The position numbers and the translations under genes were made by a program. Shown here in pieces: positions 17,753-25,237 of a stretch of 64,000 nucleotides of DNA; within the stretch, counting starts at the first letter, position 1; the number at the start of each line of letters is the position of its first letter. The DNA is taken from the NCBI GenBank assembly GCA_030145385.1, contig JAQYVU010000005.1, forward strand, positions 1 to 64,000, read 5' to 3'. Below the pieces are notes generated by a model. That model did not search any database, was not told the DNA's origin, and worked only from the letters and a program-made list of their open reading frames with translations. The DNA is from Desulfococcaceae bacterium (GTDB taxonomy: Bacteria > Desulfobacterota > Desulfobacteria > Desulfobacterales > Desulfosalsimonadaceae).

Positions 17753-19339
17753 ATGGACCGTTATCACGAAAAAGAGATTAACCGCAGACGCACTTTCGGC
17801 ATTATCAGCCATCCCGATGCCGGGAAAACCACTTTAACTGAAAAAATTCTGCTGTTCGGCGGGGCCATCCAGCAGGCCGGTTCCGTCAAGGCAAGAAAAG
17901 CCGCACGCCATGCCACCAGCGACTGGATGTCTATTGAAAAGGAACGCGGGATTTCCGTGACCTCATCGGTCATGAAATTCAATTACCGGGATTTTGAAAT
18001 CAACCTGTTAGACACACCCGGGCATCAGGATTTTTCCGAAGATACCTACCGGGTGCTGACGGCTGTGGACAGTGCCCTGATGGTCATTGACAGCGCCAAG
18101 GGAGTGGAACCCCAGACGGAAAAACTCATGGAAGTCTGCCGGATGCGCAACACCCCGATTATCACATTCATCAACAAGCTGGATCGGGAGGGGTTAACTC
18201 CCCTTGAAATCCTTGATGATATCGAGGACAAGCTCCAGATTGAATGCACCCCGCTGTCCTGGCCCATCGGCATGGGGAAACGATTTAAAGGGGTTTATAA
18301 TCTGTTTCATAAGCAGCTGCATATATTTGAACCCGGCCAGGAAAAGCTTGGCCAGTCAGGCGTTGTCATTGACGACCTGTCCGACCCAACGTTAGACGGG
18401 CTTTTAGGAAGCCAGGCCGATGAATTGCGTGATGACATTGAACTGCTTGAAGGGGCGGCCAACCCGTTTGAACTGGAACATTTTCTAAACGGCGGCCAGA
18501 CACCGGTATTTTTCGGCAGTGCGATTAATAATTTCGGCGTCCGGGAAATGCTGGATGCGTTTGTGGAAATGGCCCCTCATCCGTCCCCCCGGGCCGCCGT
18601 ATCCCGTGATGTTTCGCCATATGAACGCCCGTTTTCAGGGTTTGCTTTTAAGATCCAGGCCAATATGGACCCGGCTCACCGGGACCGGATCGCGTTTGTG
18701 CGGATCTGCTCCGGTAAATTCAGCCGGGGAATGAAGGTGTTTCACCACCGAATCGGAAAAGAGGTCACTTTTGCCAACGCCACCATATTCATGGCACAGG
18801 ATCGCGAAAACGTGGAAGAAGCCTTTCCCGGCGATATTATCGGCATTCACAACCATGGCACCATTAAAATCGGGGACACTTTTTCAGAAAAAGAGCCTTT
18901 AAAATTTTCCGGCATCCCGAATTTTGCGCCGGAACATTTCCAGCGCGTGATATTAAAAAACCCTCTCAAAGCCAAACAGCTCCAGAAAGGACTGATTCAG
19001 CTGTCCGAAGAAGGGGCGGTCCAGTTTTTCAAACCGATCTCAGGAAATTATTATATTCTGGGCGCGGTGGGCATTTTGCAGTTTGACGTAACCATGGCCC
19101 GCCTGAAAGCAGAGTATGGAGTGGATGCCATTTATGAACATGTGGATTTTAATGTGGCCCGATGGATTGCCTGTGATGACAAGAAAAAAATGGCGGAATT
19201 TGAAAGAAAATATAAGAACAATCTGGCCCATGACGCGGAAGGGTGTCTGTCTTTTCTGACCACCAGTGAATGGCAGCTCAACTACTGTATTGAGCAGTGG
19301 CCGGAAGTGACCTTCTTCAAAACCCGCGAAATCAACTAA
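17753..19339 (+). CDS. prfC: Peptide chain release factor 3
   Basis: This GTPase recycles RF1/RF2 from the ribosome after peptide release. The G1 motif SHPDAGKTT is near residue 19, the switch region contains [15 protein letters not shown]3 is DTPGHQD and G4 is NKLD. The C-terminal domains follow with [24 protein letters not shown], typical of RF3 domain II. The length of 528 residues is normal. I start at ATG 17753 because RF3 proteins begin shortly before RRTF; AGGAG lies 15 bases upstream, rather far. An in-frame TTG at 17714 would add 13 residues. Confidence 0.95.
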   Translation: MDRYHEKEINRRRTFGIISHPDAGKTTLTEKILLFGGAIQQAGSVKARKAARHATSDWMSIEKERGISVTSSVMKFNYRDFEINLLDTPGHQDFSEDTYRVLTAVDSALMVIDSAKGVEPQTEKLMEVCRMRNTPIITFINKLDREGLTPLEILDDIEDKLQIECTPLSWPIGMGKRFKGVYNLFHKQLHIFEPGQEKLGQSGVVIDDLSDPTLDGLLGSQADELRDDIELLEGAANPFELEHFLNGGQTPVFFGSAINNFGVREMLDAFVEMAPHPSPRAAVSRDVSPYERPFSGFAFKIQANMDPAHRDRIAFVRICSGKFSRGMKVFHHRIGKEVTFANATIFMAQDRENVEEAFPGDIIGIHNHGTIKIGDTFSEKEPLKFSGIPNFAPEHFQRVILKNPLKAKQLQKGLIQLSEEGAVQFFKPISGNYYILGAVGILQFDVTMARLKAEYGVDAIYEHVDFNVARWIACDDKKKMAEFERKYKNNLAHDAEGCLSFLTTSEWQLNYCIEQWPEVTFFKTREIN

Positions 19340-19481
19340 AAGTCAACACATCAATACATCTTGCGCCCAATTGACTGCGTTGCGGTCTGATTCAAAATGC
19401 TCACGTACATTCGTACGTTCCGCTTTTTCACCAGTCCGCGCCTTGTTCTTGAACACAATCTGCATCGGTGAGTTGACTTTT
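19338..19481. repeat. Long imperfect palindromic repeat element with 10-bp terminal inverted repeats
   Basis: AAAAGTCAAC (19338-19347) is exactly repeated in inverse at 19472-19481 (GTTGACTTTT). The centre carries ACGTACattcGTACGT. The two arms between show partial complementarity (for example TGCG...CGCG segments). The element begins inside the prfC stop codon and ends 14 bp before the Dus gene. It looks like a repeated chromosomal element; the arm sequence with CACGTAC-type centre resembles dispersed elements I have seen in proteobacterial intergenic regions, but I cannot check that. Confidence 0.55.
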
Positions 19482-19495
19482 GGATATATAAAAAA

Positions 19496-20488
19496 ATGAC
19501 CCAATCATTATCAAACTCTAACTCCCCTGTTCTCTATATGGGGCCCATCCGGGGCGGGACCGATCACATATACCGGAATACCTTTGCCGCCCATTTTGAC
19601 GGGTATGACCTGGCGGTTGCCCCGTTTATCAACTGCATCGGCACCAACAAGATCACCCAAAAATATGTCCGGAGCCTGCTGCCGGAAAACAACACCGCTA
19701 TGCCGGTCATCCCCCAGATTTTAAGCAAGTCTGCCGAAGGTTTTTTTCGCCTGGCAAATTATCTGACAGATATGGGCTATGATACCATCAATTGGAATCT
19801 TGGCTGCCCGTACCCCCAGGTCGCCAGAAAACAGCGCGGGTCCGGCCTGCTGCCGCACACGGATAAAATCAGACAATTTTTAGACGAGGCCATCCCGAAA
19901 CTTTGCGGAAAACTGACCATCAAAACCCGCCTGGGCCGTGAACACAAAGATGAACTCTTTAAACTGATACCGGTTTTCAATGAATACCCCATTGATGAAG
20001 TCATTATCCACGCAAGAACCGGAAAACAGATGTATGAAGGGGTGCCGGACATCGACGCATTTGAAACCGCTTTATCCATGTGCGAGCATCCGGTGGTCTA
20101 CAACGGGGATATCCGGACGGCTGATGATTTCCACCGGCTATCCGGTCGATTTCAATCAGTTAACCGATGGATGATCGGCCGCTGGGCCATGGTGGATCCC
20201 TTTCTGCCCATGATTATCAAAACAGGCACAGACACCACCAAGCCGGAAGAAAAAGTTAAAAAAATGAAAGCCTTTCATGATGACCTCTATGATCAGTACT
20301 CCCGGGTCCTGTTCGGACCGTCCCATACCATTGACCGGATGAAGGGTTTGATGATGAGTTTTACACTGGCATTTAAGGAAAATAAAAAAACCTTAAAAAA
20401 AGTCAAAAAAGCCCGCACTCCGGAACAATACGAGGCTGCTGTGAATCATTTTTTTGATAATGAAGCCGAGTGGAAATATTTATGTTAA
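19496..20488 (+). CDS. tRNA-dihydrouridine synthase family protein
   Basis: This flavin-dependent enzyme is expected to reduce uridine in tRNA D-loops. It shows the Dus TIM-barrel signatures: MGPIRGGTDHIYRNTF at the FMN-binding N-terminus, NLGCPYPQVARKQRGSGLL with the catalytic Cys, KLTIKTRLG, IIHARTGKQMYEG and VVYNGDIR. At 330 residues it is of normal length, with a helical C-terminal domain (FHDDLYDQYSRVLFG...). The exact tRNA position cannot be told from sequence. Its upstream boundary is the palindromic element, and no strong ribosome site is seen. It is the last housekeeping gene before the toxin-antitoxin region. Confidence 0.9.
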   Translation: MTQSLSNSNSPVLYMGPIRGGTDHIYRNTFAAHFDGYDLAVAPFINCIGTNKITQKYVRSLLPENNTAMPVIPQILSKSAEGFFRLANYLTDMGYDTINWNLGCPYPQVARKQRGSGLLPHTDKIRQFLDEAIPKLCGKLTIKTRLGREHKDELFKLIPVFNEYPIDEVIIHARTGKQMYEGVPDIDAFETALSMCEHPVVYNGDIRTADDFHRLSGRFQSVNRWMIGRWAMVDPFLPMIIKTGTDTTKPEEKVKKMKAFHDDLYDQYSRVLFGPSHTIDRMKGLMMSFTLAFKENKKTLKKVKKARTPEQYEAAVNHFFDNEAEWKYLC

Positions 20489-20627
20489 ATTGATGAATAA
20501 TGGATTCCAGTGGAAGTGAAATTTCGCAGCCCCTTGATTAAGCATCTCTACAGAAAAAATATCATTCTCTCAAAACCACAATATTGTACCAACTACGATA
20601 ATTGAGAAACAAGCACCGTTACGTATA

Positions 20628-20674
20628 TTATCGATAGTGCGCACCTCTGAAAATTTAAGGAATACTGTCGTTTT
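20628..20674 (+). repeat. TA-flanking repeat, copy 1
   Basis: This is a 47-bp unit beginning TTATCGATAGT and ending GGAATACTGTCGTTTT. It matches copy 2 at 36 of 47 positions with no gap. The near-palindrome CGATAGT...ACTGTCG encloses the unit. It lies about 100 bp beyond the 3' end of the first toxin-antitoxin module. Confidence 0.6.
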
Positions 20675-20777
20675 CATTTTCCATCTTAAAATTCATGGAC
20701 AAATAAAAACCGGCATCATTTCAATTCCGTCTTGTTGGGTGGGAGAAGAGAATTCCAATTTTTAAAGATTAGCAAAG

Positions 20778-21092
20778 CTATGGGCGCTGTGATGCAATCG
20801 TAGGATCAAGAGGTTTAAAATTAATTTCTATTTTAAAGCCCGCGACTTTAGCATATTCTTCAATTGTGGATAACTTTGGCGAGCTTTTAGAATTTACATT
20901 TTCGAGCCTGGAAATATTGCTTTTTTTAGTGTTTAAGCGATCTGCGATCTCTTCTTGAGTCAGTCCGGCTTCCTTACGGATTCTGATTAATTGTTTTCTC
21001 AACTCATAAGCAGGAGTCAGCAACTCATACTCTTTTTTTACTTCCGGACGCTGTAACGCTTTTTTTTTAAATTCTTTGAATGATGGTCTCAT
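20778..21092 (-). CDS. higA: HigA-like XRE-family antitoxin (module 1)
   Basis: This 104-residue protein has a helix-turn-helix of XRE type (LRKQLIRIRKEAGLTQEEIADRLNTKKSNISRLENV) preceded by an extended N-terminal helix region (FKEFKKKALQRPEVKKEYELL). It has the pattern of antitoxins partnered with Gp49-like HigB toxins. Its ATG overlaps the toxin stop by 4 bp, so it is translated after the toxin. It should neutralise the toxin and bind the operator palindrome upstream of the pair. Confidence 0.85.
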   Translation of the reverse strand: MRPSFKEFKKKALQRPEVKKEYELLTPAYELRKQLIRIRKEAGLTQEEIADRLNTKKSNISRLENVNSKSSPKLSTIEEYAKVAGFKIEINFKPLDPTIASQRP

Positions 21093-21412
21093 GATTTTAC
21101 CTCTTTTAATCTTTGCCGGGCGGTCTTAATTTCTTTTTTTGGAATTTTTTGTGATTTTTTCACAAATGAATGTAAGATAATCACTTCTTTCCCTTTAACC
21201 GTACAGAAAAATGACCGGCCAATTCCTTCCTTTCCCTTTGCCCTTATTTCAAATAATCCGTCTTTTAGCGCCTTGGTATATGGAATTCCAAGTGCAGGGC
21301 CAAACTCTTCTATCATTTCTGCAATATGTAAGAAGTTTGCCAATATACCAGGCGGAAATGACATTGTTTCGGACTCTACCTTGTTATTGAAAAATGTGAT
21401 TTGCCATTTCAT
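21089..21412 (-). CDS. higB: HigB/Gp49-like RelE-superfamily toxin (module 1)
   Basis: This 107-residue toxin belongs to the phage-derived Gp49-like/HigB group. Signs are ILANFLHIAEMIEEFGPALGIPYTKAL, GLFEIRAKGKEGIGRSFFCTVKGKEVIILHSFVKKSQKIPKKEI, with the basic residues expected for ribosome-dependent mRNA cleavage. The toxin-first order is normal for HigBA. The family pattern (about 15 residues before the first helix) supports the ATG at 21412. The best promoter puts the transcript start at about that ATG, so the mRNA may be leaderless. Confidence 0.87.
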   Translation of the reverse strand: MKWQITFFNNKVESETMSFPPGILANFLHIAEMIEEFGPALGIPYTKALKDGLFEIRAKGKEGIGRSFFCTVKGKEVIILHSFVKKSQKIPKKEIKTARQRLKEVKS

Positions 21413-21419
21413 GCTTGAA

Positions 21420-21447
21420 ATGTTATCATTTTTGATAACTTTGTCAA
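21420..21447 (-). promoter_or_regulatory. Promoter and nested operator of TA module 1
   Basis: On the minus strand, TTGACA (-35, 21447-21442) and TAACAT (-10, 21425-21420) are 16 bp apart. A perfect 18-bp palindrome, GTTATCAAAAATGATAAC (7-4-7, 21422-21439), spans most of the spacer and part of the -10. This is the classic layout for antitoxin autorepression. The -10 ends 7 bp from the toxin ATG, leaving almost no leader. Confidence 0.7.
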
Positions 21448-21481
21448 CAATAAAATACCACCGTATCTTGTATGCCTGAAA

Positions 21482-21549
21482 TGTCGAGAATGTTGTTCGT
21501 TCTTATCGACAGTCTCCACCCTCAAAAAATTCTGGAATACTGTCGTTTT
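21482..21549 (+). repeat. TA-flanking repeat, copy 2
   Basis: The core 47-bp unit is 21503-21549 (TTATCGACAGT ... GGAATACTGTCGTTTT). Two nested inverted pairs are visible: TGTCGA (21482) with TCGACA (21506), and CGACAGT (21507) with ACTGTCG (21539). It lies between the divergent promoters of the two toxin-antitoxin modules. Confidence 0.6.
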
Positions 21550-21585
21550 GAACCAATCTAAAGAATAACTTTGAATAATCTTTCA

Positions 21586-21613
21586 TTGACAAATGTAGCC
21601 ATCAGGCTACAAT
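21586..21613 (+). promoter_or_regulatory. Promoter and nested operator of TA module 2
   Basis: TTGACA (21586-21591) and TACAAT (21608-21613) are separated by 16 bp. The perfect palindrome TGTAGCCATCAGGCTACA (7-4-7, 21594-21611) fills the spacer and part of the -10. The toxin ATG at 21620 is 7 bp from the -10, which again predicts a leaderless mRNA. The architecture equals that of module 1 although the palindrome sequence differs. Confidence 0.75.
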
Positions 21614-21619
21614 ACGTCT

Positions 21620-21910
21620 ATGATTGAAATACGCAAAACTGAAATTTTTTCCAAATGGATAGATGGGTTAAGAGATATTCGTGCTCGTGCCCGCATCCTT
21701 GTTCGAATTGAACGGTTGGCAGCTGGAAATCCTGGGGACGTTAAAGCAGTGGGAGAAGGCGTTTCAGAATTGCGAATTGATTATGGACCCGGATATAGGG
21801 TTTATTACAAAAAGCAAAGGCAAAAAGTGATCATATTGTTGGCTGGCGGTGATAAACATACCCAGGCCAAAAATATTAAAACTGCCCTTCGGCTTGCACA
21901 AAATTTATAG
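21620..21910 (+). CDS. RelE/ParE-family toxin, addiction-module killer type (module 2)
   Basis: This 96-residue toxin opens with IEIRKTEIFSKWIDGLRDIRARARILVRIERL, typical of the HigB-like putative addiction module killer family. It continues with GDVKAVGEGVSELRIDYGPGYRVYYKKQ and ends with VIILLAGGDKHTQAKNIKTALRLAQNL. The basic patch and the GYRVYY strand are hallmark features of RelE-fold mRNA interferases. The antitoxin follows after a 9-bp gap. The organisation differs from module 1 in family and in orientation. Confidence 0.9.
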   Translation: MIEIRKTEIFSKWIDGLRDIRARARILVRIERLAAGNPGDVKAVGEGVSELRIDYGPGYRVYYKKQRQKVIILLAGGDKHTQAKNIKTALRLAQNL

Positions 21911-21919
21911 GAGTTGAAC

Positions 21920-22246
21920 ATGGCTAAAACAATTACAACCCGTTACGATGTCGCAGAACATCTTCGCACACCTGAAGAAATGGCAGCCTATCTTGAAGCT
22001 TGCATTGAAGAAGCACAAGGCGATGCTTCCTTTATTGCGAAAGCTCTTGGCGATATTGCCAGAGCAAAAGGTATGTCACAAGTTGCTCGCGATGCCGGTT
22101 TATCGCGGGAAAGTCTTTACAAGGCATTATCTGGAGAGCGGAGCCCCAATTTTGATACTATACTTAAAGTAATAAGTGCACTCGGAATAAAATTACACGC
22201 TGAAGCAATTCATGCAAGCAATTCGGCGGCCCAACATGTCGCTTGA
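21920..22246 (+). CDS. Addiction-module antidote protein, HigA-like (module 2)
   Basis: This antitoxin of about 108 residues has a helical N-terminal part (YDVAEHLRTPEEMAAYLEACIEEAQGD) and a C-terminal HTH (KALGDIARAKGMSQVARDAGLSRESLYKALSGERSPNFDTILKVISALG), as in the putative addiction module antidote family. TAGGAG lies 6 bases before the ATG at 21920, so I prefer it over the TTG at 21914. The last codons (...AAQHVA) run into a stretch that resembles the start of an integron attC site, a common ending for integron-borne antitoxins. Confidence 0.88.
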   Translation: MAKTITTRYDVAEHLRTPEEMAAYLEACIEEAQGDASFIAKALGDIARAKGMSQVARDAGLSRESLYKALSGERSPNFDTILKVISALGIKLHAEAIHASNSAAQHVA

Positions 22247-22320
22247 GCAGATCGGGATTACACTCGGTTTTTCATAGGGATGAAGCTTGCCGCCGGCTCA
22301 ACTTTTCACTCGCTGTTCGA
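22229..22320 (+). other. Degenerate attC-like site at the 3' end of the module 2 antitoxin
   Basis: GCCCAAC (22229-22235) fits the integron R'' core RYYYAAC. It overlaps the end of the antitoxin gene, as attC sites often do. TTGAGC (22243-22248) and GCTCAA (22296-22301) could be L-type arms. The expected closing GTTRRRY is only approximated by GTTCGAA (22314-22320). It may be an eroded cassette end. No integrase gene is in the window. Confidence 0.3.
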
Positions 22321-22415
22321 AAAAGAACTGTTCACTCACAAGCTCTAATCTGCCAATGCACATTTTCAATAGCCAGCCGAAGATTTTTCAAAAAAACGGC
22401 AAAAAAATCCCGATC
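22250..22415. repeat. 166-bp segment bounded by 10-bp perfect inverted repeats
   Basis: GATCGGGATT (22250-22259) and AATCCCGATC (22406-22415) are exact inverse copies. The segment between has no convincing gene. It covers the attC-like stretch and ends about 15 bp before repeat copy 3. Together these sites fill the gene-free gap of about 380 bp between the antitoxin and the next gene. Confidence 0.5.
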
Positions 22416-22429
22416 AACATATAGTGGTC

Positions 22430-22503
22430 TGTCGAGATGAAGAATGCTGATCGGCCTTATCGACATGCTGCACCTTTGAAAAAAATTACAATACTGACGC
22501 CAC
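22430..22503 (+). repeat. TA-flanking repeat, copy 3
   Basis: The core unit is 22457-22503 and shares TTATCGAC, the central CACC and AATACTG with copies 1 and 2 at identical spacing, but is more diverged (the closing TCGTTTT is lost). TGTCGA (22430) pairs with TCGACA (22460). It lies downstream of TA module 2. Confidence 0.5.
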
Positions 22504-22623
22504 AGCCAAAAGTGTTCAGTTAATGATTAATTTTAAGAGGCAAGCATAAATATTATTAGTATAAAACATGCCCTTACAATTTTCATAAAATAATATAAAC
22601 TGTCTAATTTAATAACGCCCTGG

Positions 22624-23115
22624 TTATTTGACGGTATAATCCTTCCCTTCCAGGCAAGCACTATAGGCCTTGTTATATGCCGCACGGTTTTTTTCATATT
22701 CGGCTGCCTGATGGTTTGCCCAGTTATCTTGTTTCTGCCCTTCCTTAACTTCCTGATCATGGCGTTTCACTCCGCCGACCAGTCCGCCGGAAGCGGCGCC
22801 AATAGCAGCACCTTTTCCTGCATCACCGGCAATGGCTCCGACTGCGACACCAAGCAAAGCACCTCGGGCAGCCCCTTTGACAACCCCGCCTTCCGGTGAT
22901 TCCTGTGCTGGCGGCGGTGCGGATGCCTTCGGTTGTTCCATTGGATCAAATTCGGATTGTTTTTTTGCCCATTCGTAACAGGCATACTTGTCTTTTTCCA
23001 ACTGGTCTTTGCTCTGGCCTTTATTCGGATAAATTACTAGATCATCTGCCAGTGCGGCCCCTGCAATTAACCCAAAAAATGCTACCAGGATCAGTATTGC
23101 TTTTAAAATTTTCAT
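22624..23115 (-). CDS. Secreted glycine-zipper protein
   Basis: This 163-residue protein has a signal peptide (MKILKAILILVAFFGLIAGAALA) and a Tyr-rich N-terminus (LVIYPNKGQSKDQLEKDKYACYEWAKKQSEFDP). A glycine-zipper segment of the YMGG type follows (GAARGALLGVAVGAIAGDAGKGAAIGAASGGLVGG), and the C-terminus is charged (HDQEVKEGQKQDNW..., EKNRAAYNKAYSACLEGKDYTV). Related proteins sit in the periplasm or outer membrane. AAAGGGG lies about 8 bases upstream. It is the most distal gene of the long minus-strand envelope cluster. Confidence 0.78.
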   Translation of the reverse strand: MKILKAILILVAFFGLIAGAALADDLVIYPNKGQSKDQLEKDKYACYEWAKKQSEFDPMEQPKASAPPPAQESPEGGVVKGAARGALLGVAVGAIAGDAGKGAAIGAASGGLVGGVKRHDQEVKEGQKQDNWANHQAAEYEKNRAAYNKAYSACLEGKDYTVK

Positions 23116-23169
23116 TCATATACCCCTTTCAAATTTATTTTTGTTTTCCGGAACCTAAATTGCATATTT

Positions 23170-24216
23170 CTATTTTGAGAACGTATAGCCAATATGAATG
23201 CCGCCATCAGGACTGTTGTCGAAATAAAGCATATTTTCGATCAGGCCGAATTCAAAAACTCCCGGTCCTATCTTTGCTTTAAACCCGAGAATTACCTCTA
23301 CAACGGGATCGTTAAGTTTTGAATAATCGGCGACTGCGGATGCAGCTACCAGTTGTGCGATAACAGAAAATGTTTCAGAGCAGGAATATTCCAATGCAGA
23401 AAACATTGAAAAACGTTCCCTGTTTAGCTTTAATTCATCTAAACCATCAGTACCGTAAAAAGTAGCCCCAAGTCCGTGATGGCCATAGAATCTATTGCTG
23501 TTCCACGTTGTGGAAGCCTGAAAAGAGAAATCAACGCTATTAGAATTAAACGACTCATCCATAGTTGAAGTCGGCAGTTTGCATAACGCCCGGACAGCAA
23601 TATTCGGATAACCTGACTTGACAAGATAGGTGCCCCCGACAATTATATTCCCAAGAAAGATACCTTTTAAATCATCGCTGAAGTCGTCCAGGCCCCCGGC
23701 TTTTGTCACATAAAATCCGTTAACCTGGTTTCGGGGTAATGCTTTCCTGTTTTGATCACCAATGCCGAACGCATCGTGAAAGTGCTCGACAAAACCATCT
23801 CCGATGCCACCGGTTTGAAGAACTACAGGAACGGATATTTCAGCACATATCTGCTCGGATGCCTTATACGATATCCGATAATTCAATGAATAAGACTCCA
23901 TATCCGCCAGATAATTACCATGCTCCAGTGGAAAGTCTGCCGGAGGATTTTCCCATTCATATGGAGGCTCAGATGCCATATGATATGCCCAGATGTTCAG
24001 CCATCGTAAACTTGCGTTTACCTGAAACCGCCCTTCTTTATGATCATTGGGGGCTACAAACTGCGGTGTTTCCCGAAACATTTCACTAAGACCAATGGGC
24101 GGCATATTAAACGGCCCCATTTCCGAAGCTGCAACACTGCGGGAAATTACAACTGCTGCCAGAAGAATCAGCAAAATAATTACTTGAAACTTATTTATAT
24201 TGCAGCATGTGTCCAT
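23170..24216 (-). CDS. DUF3187-family outer-membrane protein
   Basis: This 348-residue protein has a signal helix (FQVIILLILLAAVVISRSVAA) followed by alternating amphipathic strands with DUF3187 features: MPPIGLSEMFRETPQFVAPN, GRFQVNASLRWLNIWA, SYSLNYRISYKASEQICAEISVPV, GGIGDGFVEHFHDAFGI near the first third, and a last strand ending in ISIGYTFSK-like aromatic-rich residues (HIGYTFSK). It is predicted to be an outer-membrane barrel. The Cys pair at the extreme N-terminus is unusual. It shares orientation and spacing with its neighbours. The function is not known. Confidence 0.75.
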   Translation of the reverse strand: MDTCCNINKFQVIILLILLAAVVISRSVAASEMGPFNMPPIGLSEMFRETPQFVAPNDHKEGRFQVNASLRWLNIWAYHMASEPPYEWENPPADFPLEHGNYLADMESYSLNYRISYKASEQICAEISVPVVLQTGGIGDGFVEHFHDAFGIGDQNRKALPRNQVNGFYVTKAGGLDDFSDDLKGIFLGNIIVGGTYLVKSGYPNIAVRALCKLPTSTMDESFNSNSVDFSFQASTTWNSNRFYGHHGLGATFYGTDGLDELKLNRERFSMFSALEYSCSETFSVIAQLVAASAVADYSKLNDPVVEVILGFKAKIGPGVFEFGLIENMLYFDNSPDGGIHIGYTFSK

Positions 24217-24272
24217 TTTTCACTATTCTTTCTATCCTGGATCTTGTCTGTCTGAAAATTGGTGATTGCGAA

Positions 24273-25040
24273 TCAGCATGGTAATGAATATCCTGCATCT
24301 GAATCTGCATCTCTCATCATTCCATTGAGTGTATTTTCAACCTCGCATCTCTTATATTCAAGTTCCTTATCCGTCGTCACTTCAGGAATTTGTATTGGTT
24401 CTCTGTATATAATGGTTACACGACTAAATGGTAATGGCACCATGGTCTTGTCCCATGTTTTCTTAAACGTTATTGCCGGATATGCTGATACAATAATCGG
24501 AAGCAGGGGGACACCGGTTTCTCTGGCCAGCACAAGCATTCCTTTTTTGGCAACACATGCCGGACCTTTAGGGCCGTCTAATACGGTTGCCGCCTTTCGA
24601 TTGCCTGGTCGGGTTAAATATTTTTTCATTCCATACAACGCTGCTGCACCGCCACGGGACGAGGAACCCCGGATTGGAATGATGCCGATCTTTCTGGCGA
24701 ATTCGGCCAGCAGCGCTCCGTCACTTGATTTGCTGAACATAATCATCGGTCGGGCCTTTCTGAAAAACCAGACCAGAAAAATGGCTCCCCGATGCCAGGT
24801 CGCGCCGACTACCTTGTCATCACCGGCGATATATAGATCATGAATGTCTTTTCCGACAATCTTCACCCTGCATGTGGAAAACCAAATGTTTAAAACAATG
24901 GCTGCAGCACTGGTAATGAATCGGGTCTTAAAATCTATCTCATTTTCATCAAAGGCATAACGGCTATATTGACCAATTCGCTTAACGCTCTGACTAATGG
25001 TTCCCGAAAAATTCAGTCCTGAAAAAAAATTACTAAACAA
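24273..25040 (-). CDS. DUF374-type lysophospholipid acyltransferase-like protein
   Basis: This 255-residue protein is of the DUF374 branch of the LPLAT superfamily: ATWHRGAIFLVWFF (His83), MIMFSKSSDGALLAEFARKIGI (Asp107), IRGSSSRGGAAAL, and VLDGPKGPACVAKKGMLVLARETGVPLLPI. It should transfer an acyl chain to a glycolipid or phospholipid, perhaps a lipid A-like acceptor. The start is TTG at 25040, five bases after AAAGGGG; an ATG five bases earlier lies in another frame. It fits the envelope-lipid theme of the cluster. Confidence 0.85.
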   Translation of the reverse strand: MFSNFFSGLNFSGTISQSVKRIGQYSRYAFDENEIDFKTRFITSAAAIVLNIWFSTCRVKIVGKDIHDLYIAGDDKVVGATWHRGAIFLVWFFRKARPMIMFSKSSDGALLAEFARKIGIIPIRGSSSRGGAAALYGMKKYLTRPGNRKAATVLDGPKGPACVAKKGMLVLARETGVPLLPIIVSAYPAITFKKTWDKTMVPLPFSRVTIIYREPIQIPEVTTDKELEYKRCEVENTLNGMMRDADSDAGYSLPC

Positions 25041-25115
25041 AACATCCCCTTTATTTTTTGTTATTGAATGATTTTTCTGTGATGGAGTCGTTTTAAGTGT
25101 TTTTCAGATTTGTCA

Positions 25116-25173
25116 TTGCAAGGGAGTGAAGCTTTAAACCATTTTATGGTTATCTTCTCTTCACTCCCTGCAA
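25116..25173. other. Large hairpin inside the envelope cluster
   Basis: TTGCAAGGGAGTGAAG (25116-25131) and CTTCACTCCCTGCAA (25159-25173) pair over 15 bp with one bulged A. The loop holds a second small stem (AACCAttttaTGGTT). There is no T run after it on either strand, so it is not a standard terminator. It lies between the DUF3313 gene and the acyltransferase gene and may cap or stabilise the upstream mRNA. Confidence 0.6.
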
Positions 25174-25237
25174 TACAATCATAAAATCTTTTTTGTTCAG
25201 CCGACAACTATCCTTGAATCATTACATTTTTACCTTT

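Noticed and set aside
20734-20740. GTTGGGT as a possible integron R' core near TA module 1
   Set aside because: No RYYYAAC partner was found at the right distance on the same strand.
20628-22503. A classic integron cassette array
   Set aside because: No integrase gene and no full attC pair in the window; the shared repeats do not follow attC core rules.
25116-25173. Rho-independent terminator
   Set aside because: The stem is strong but no T run follows on either strand, so it is listed only as a hairpin.
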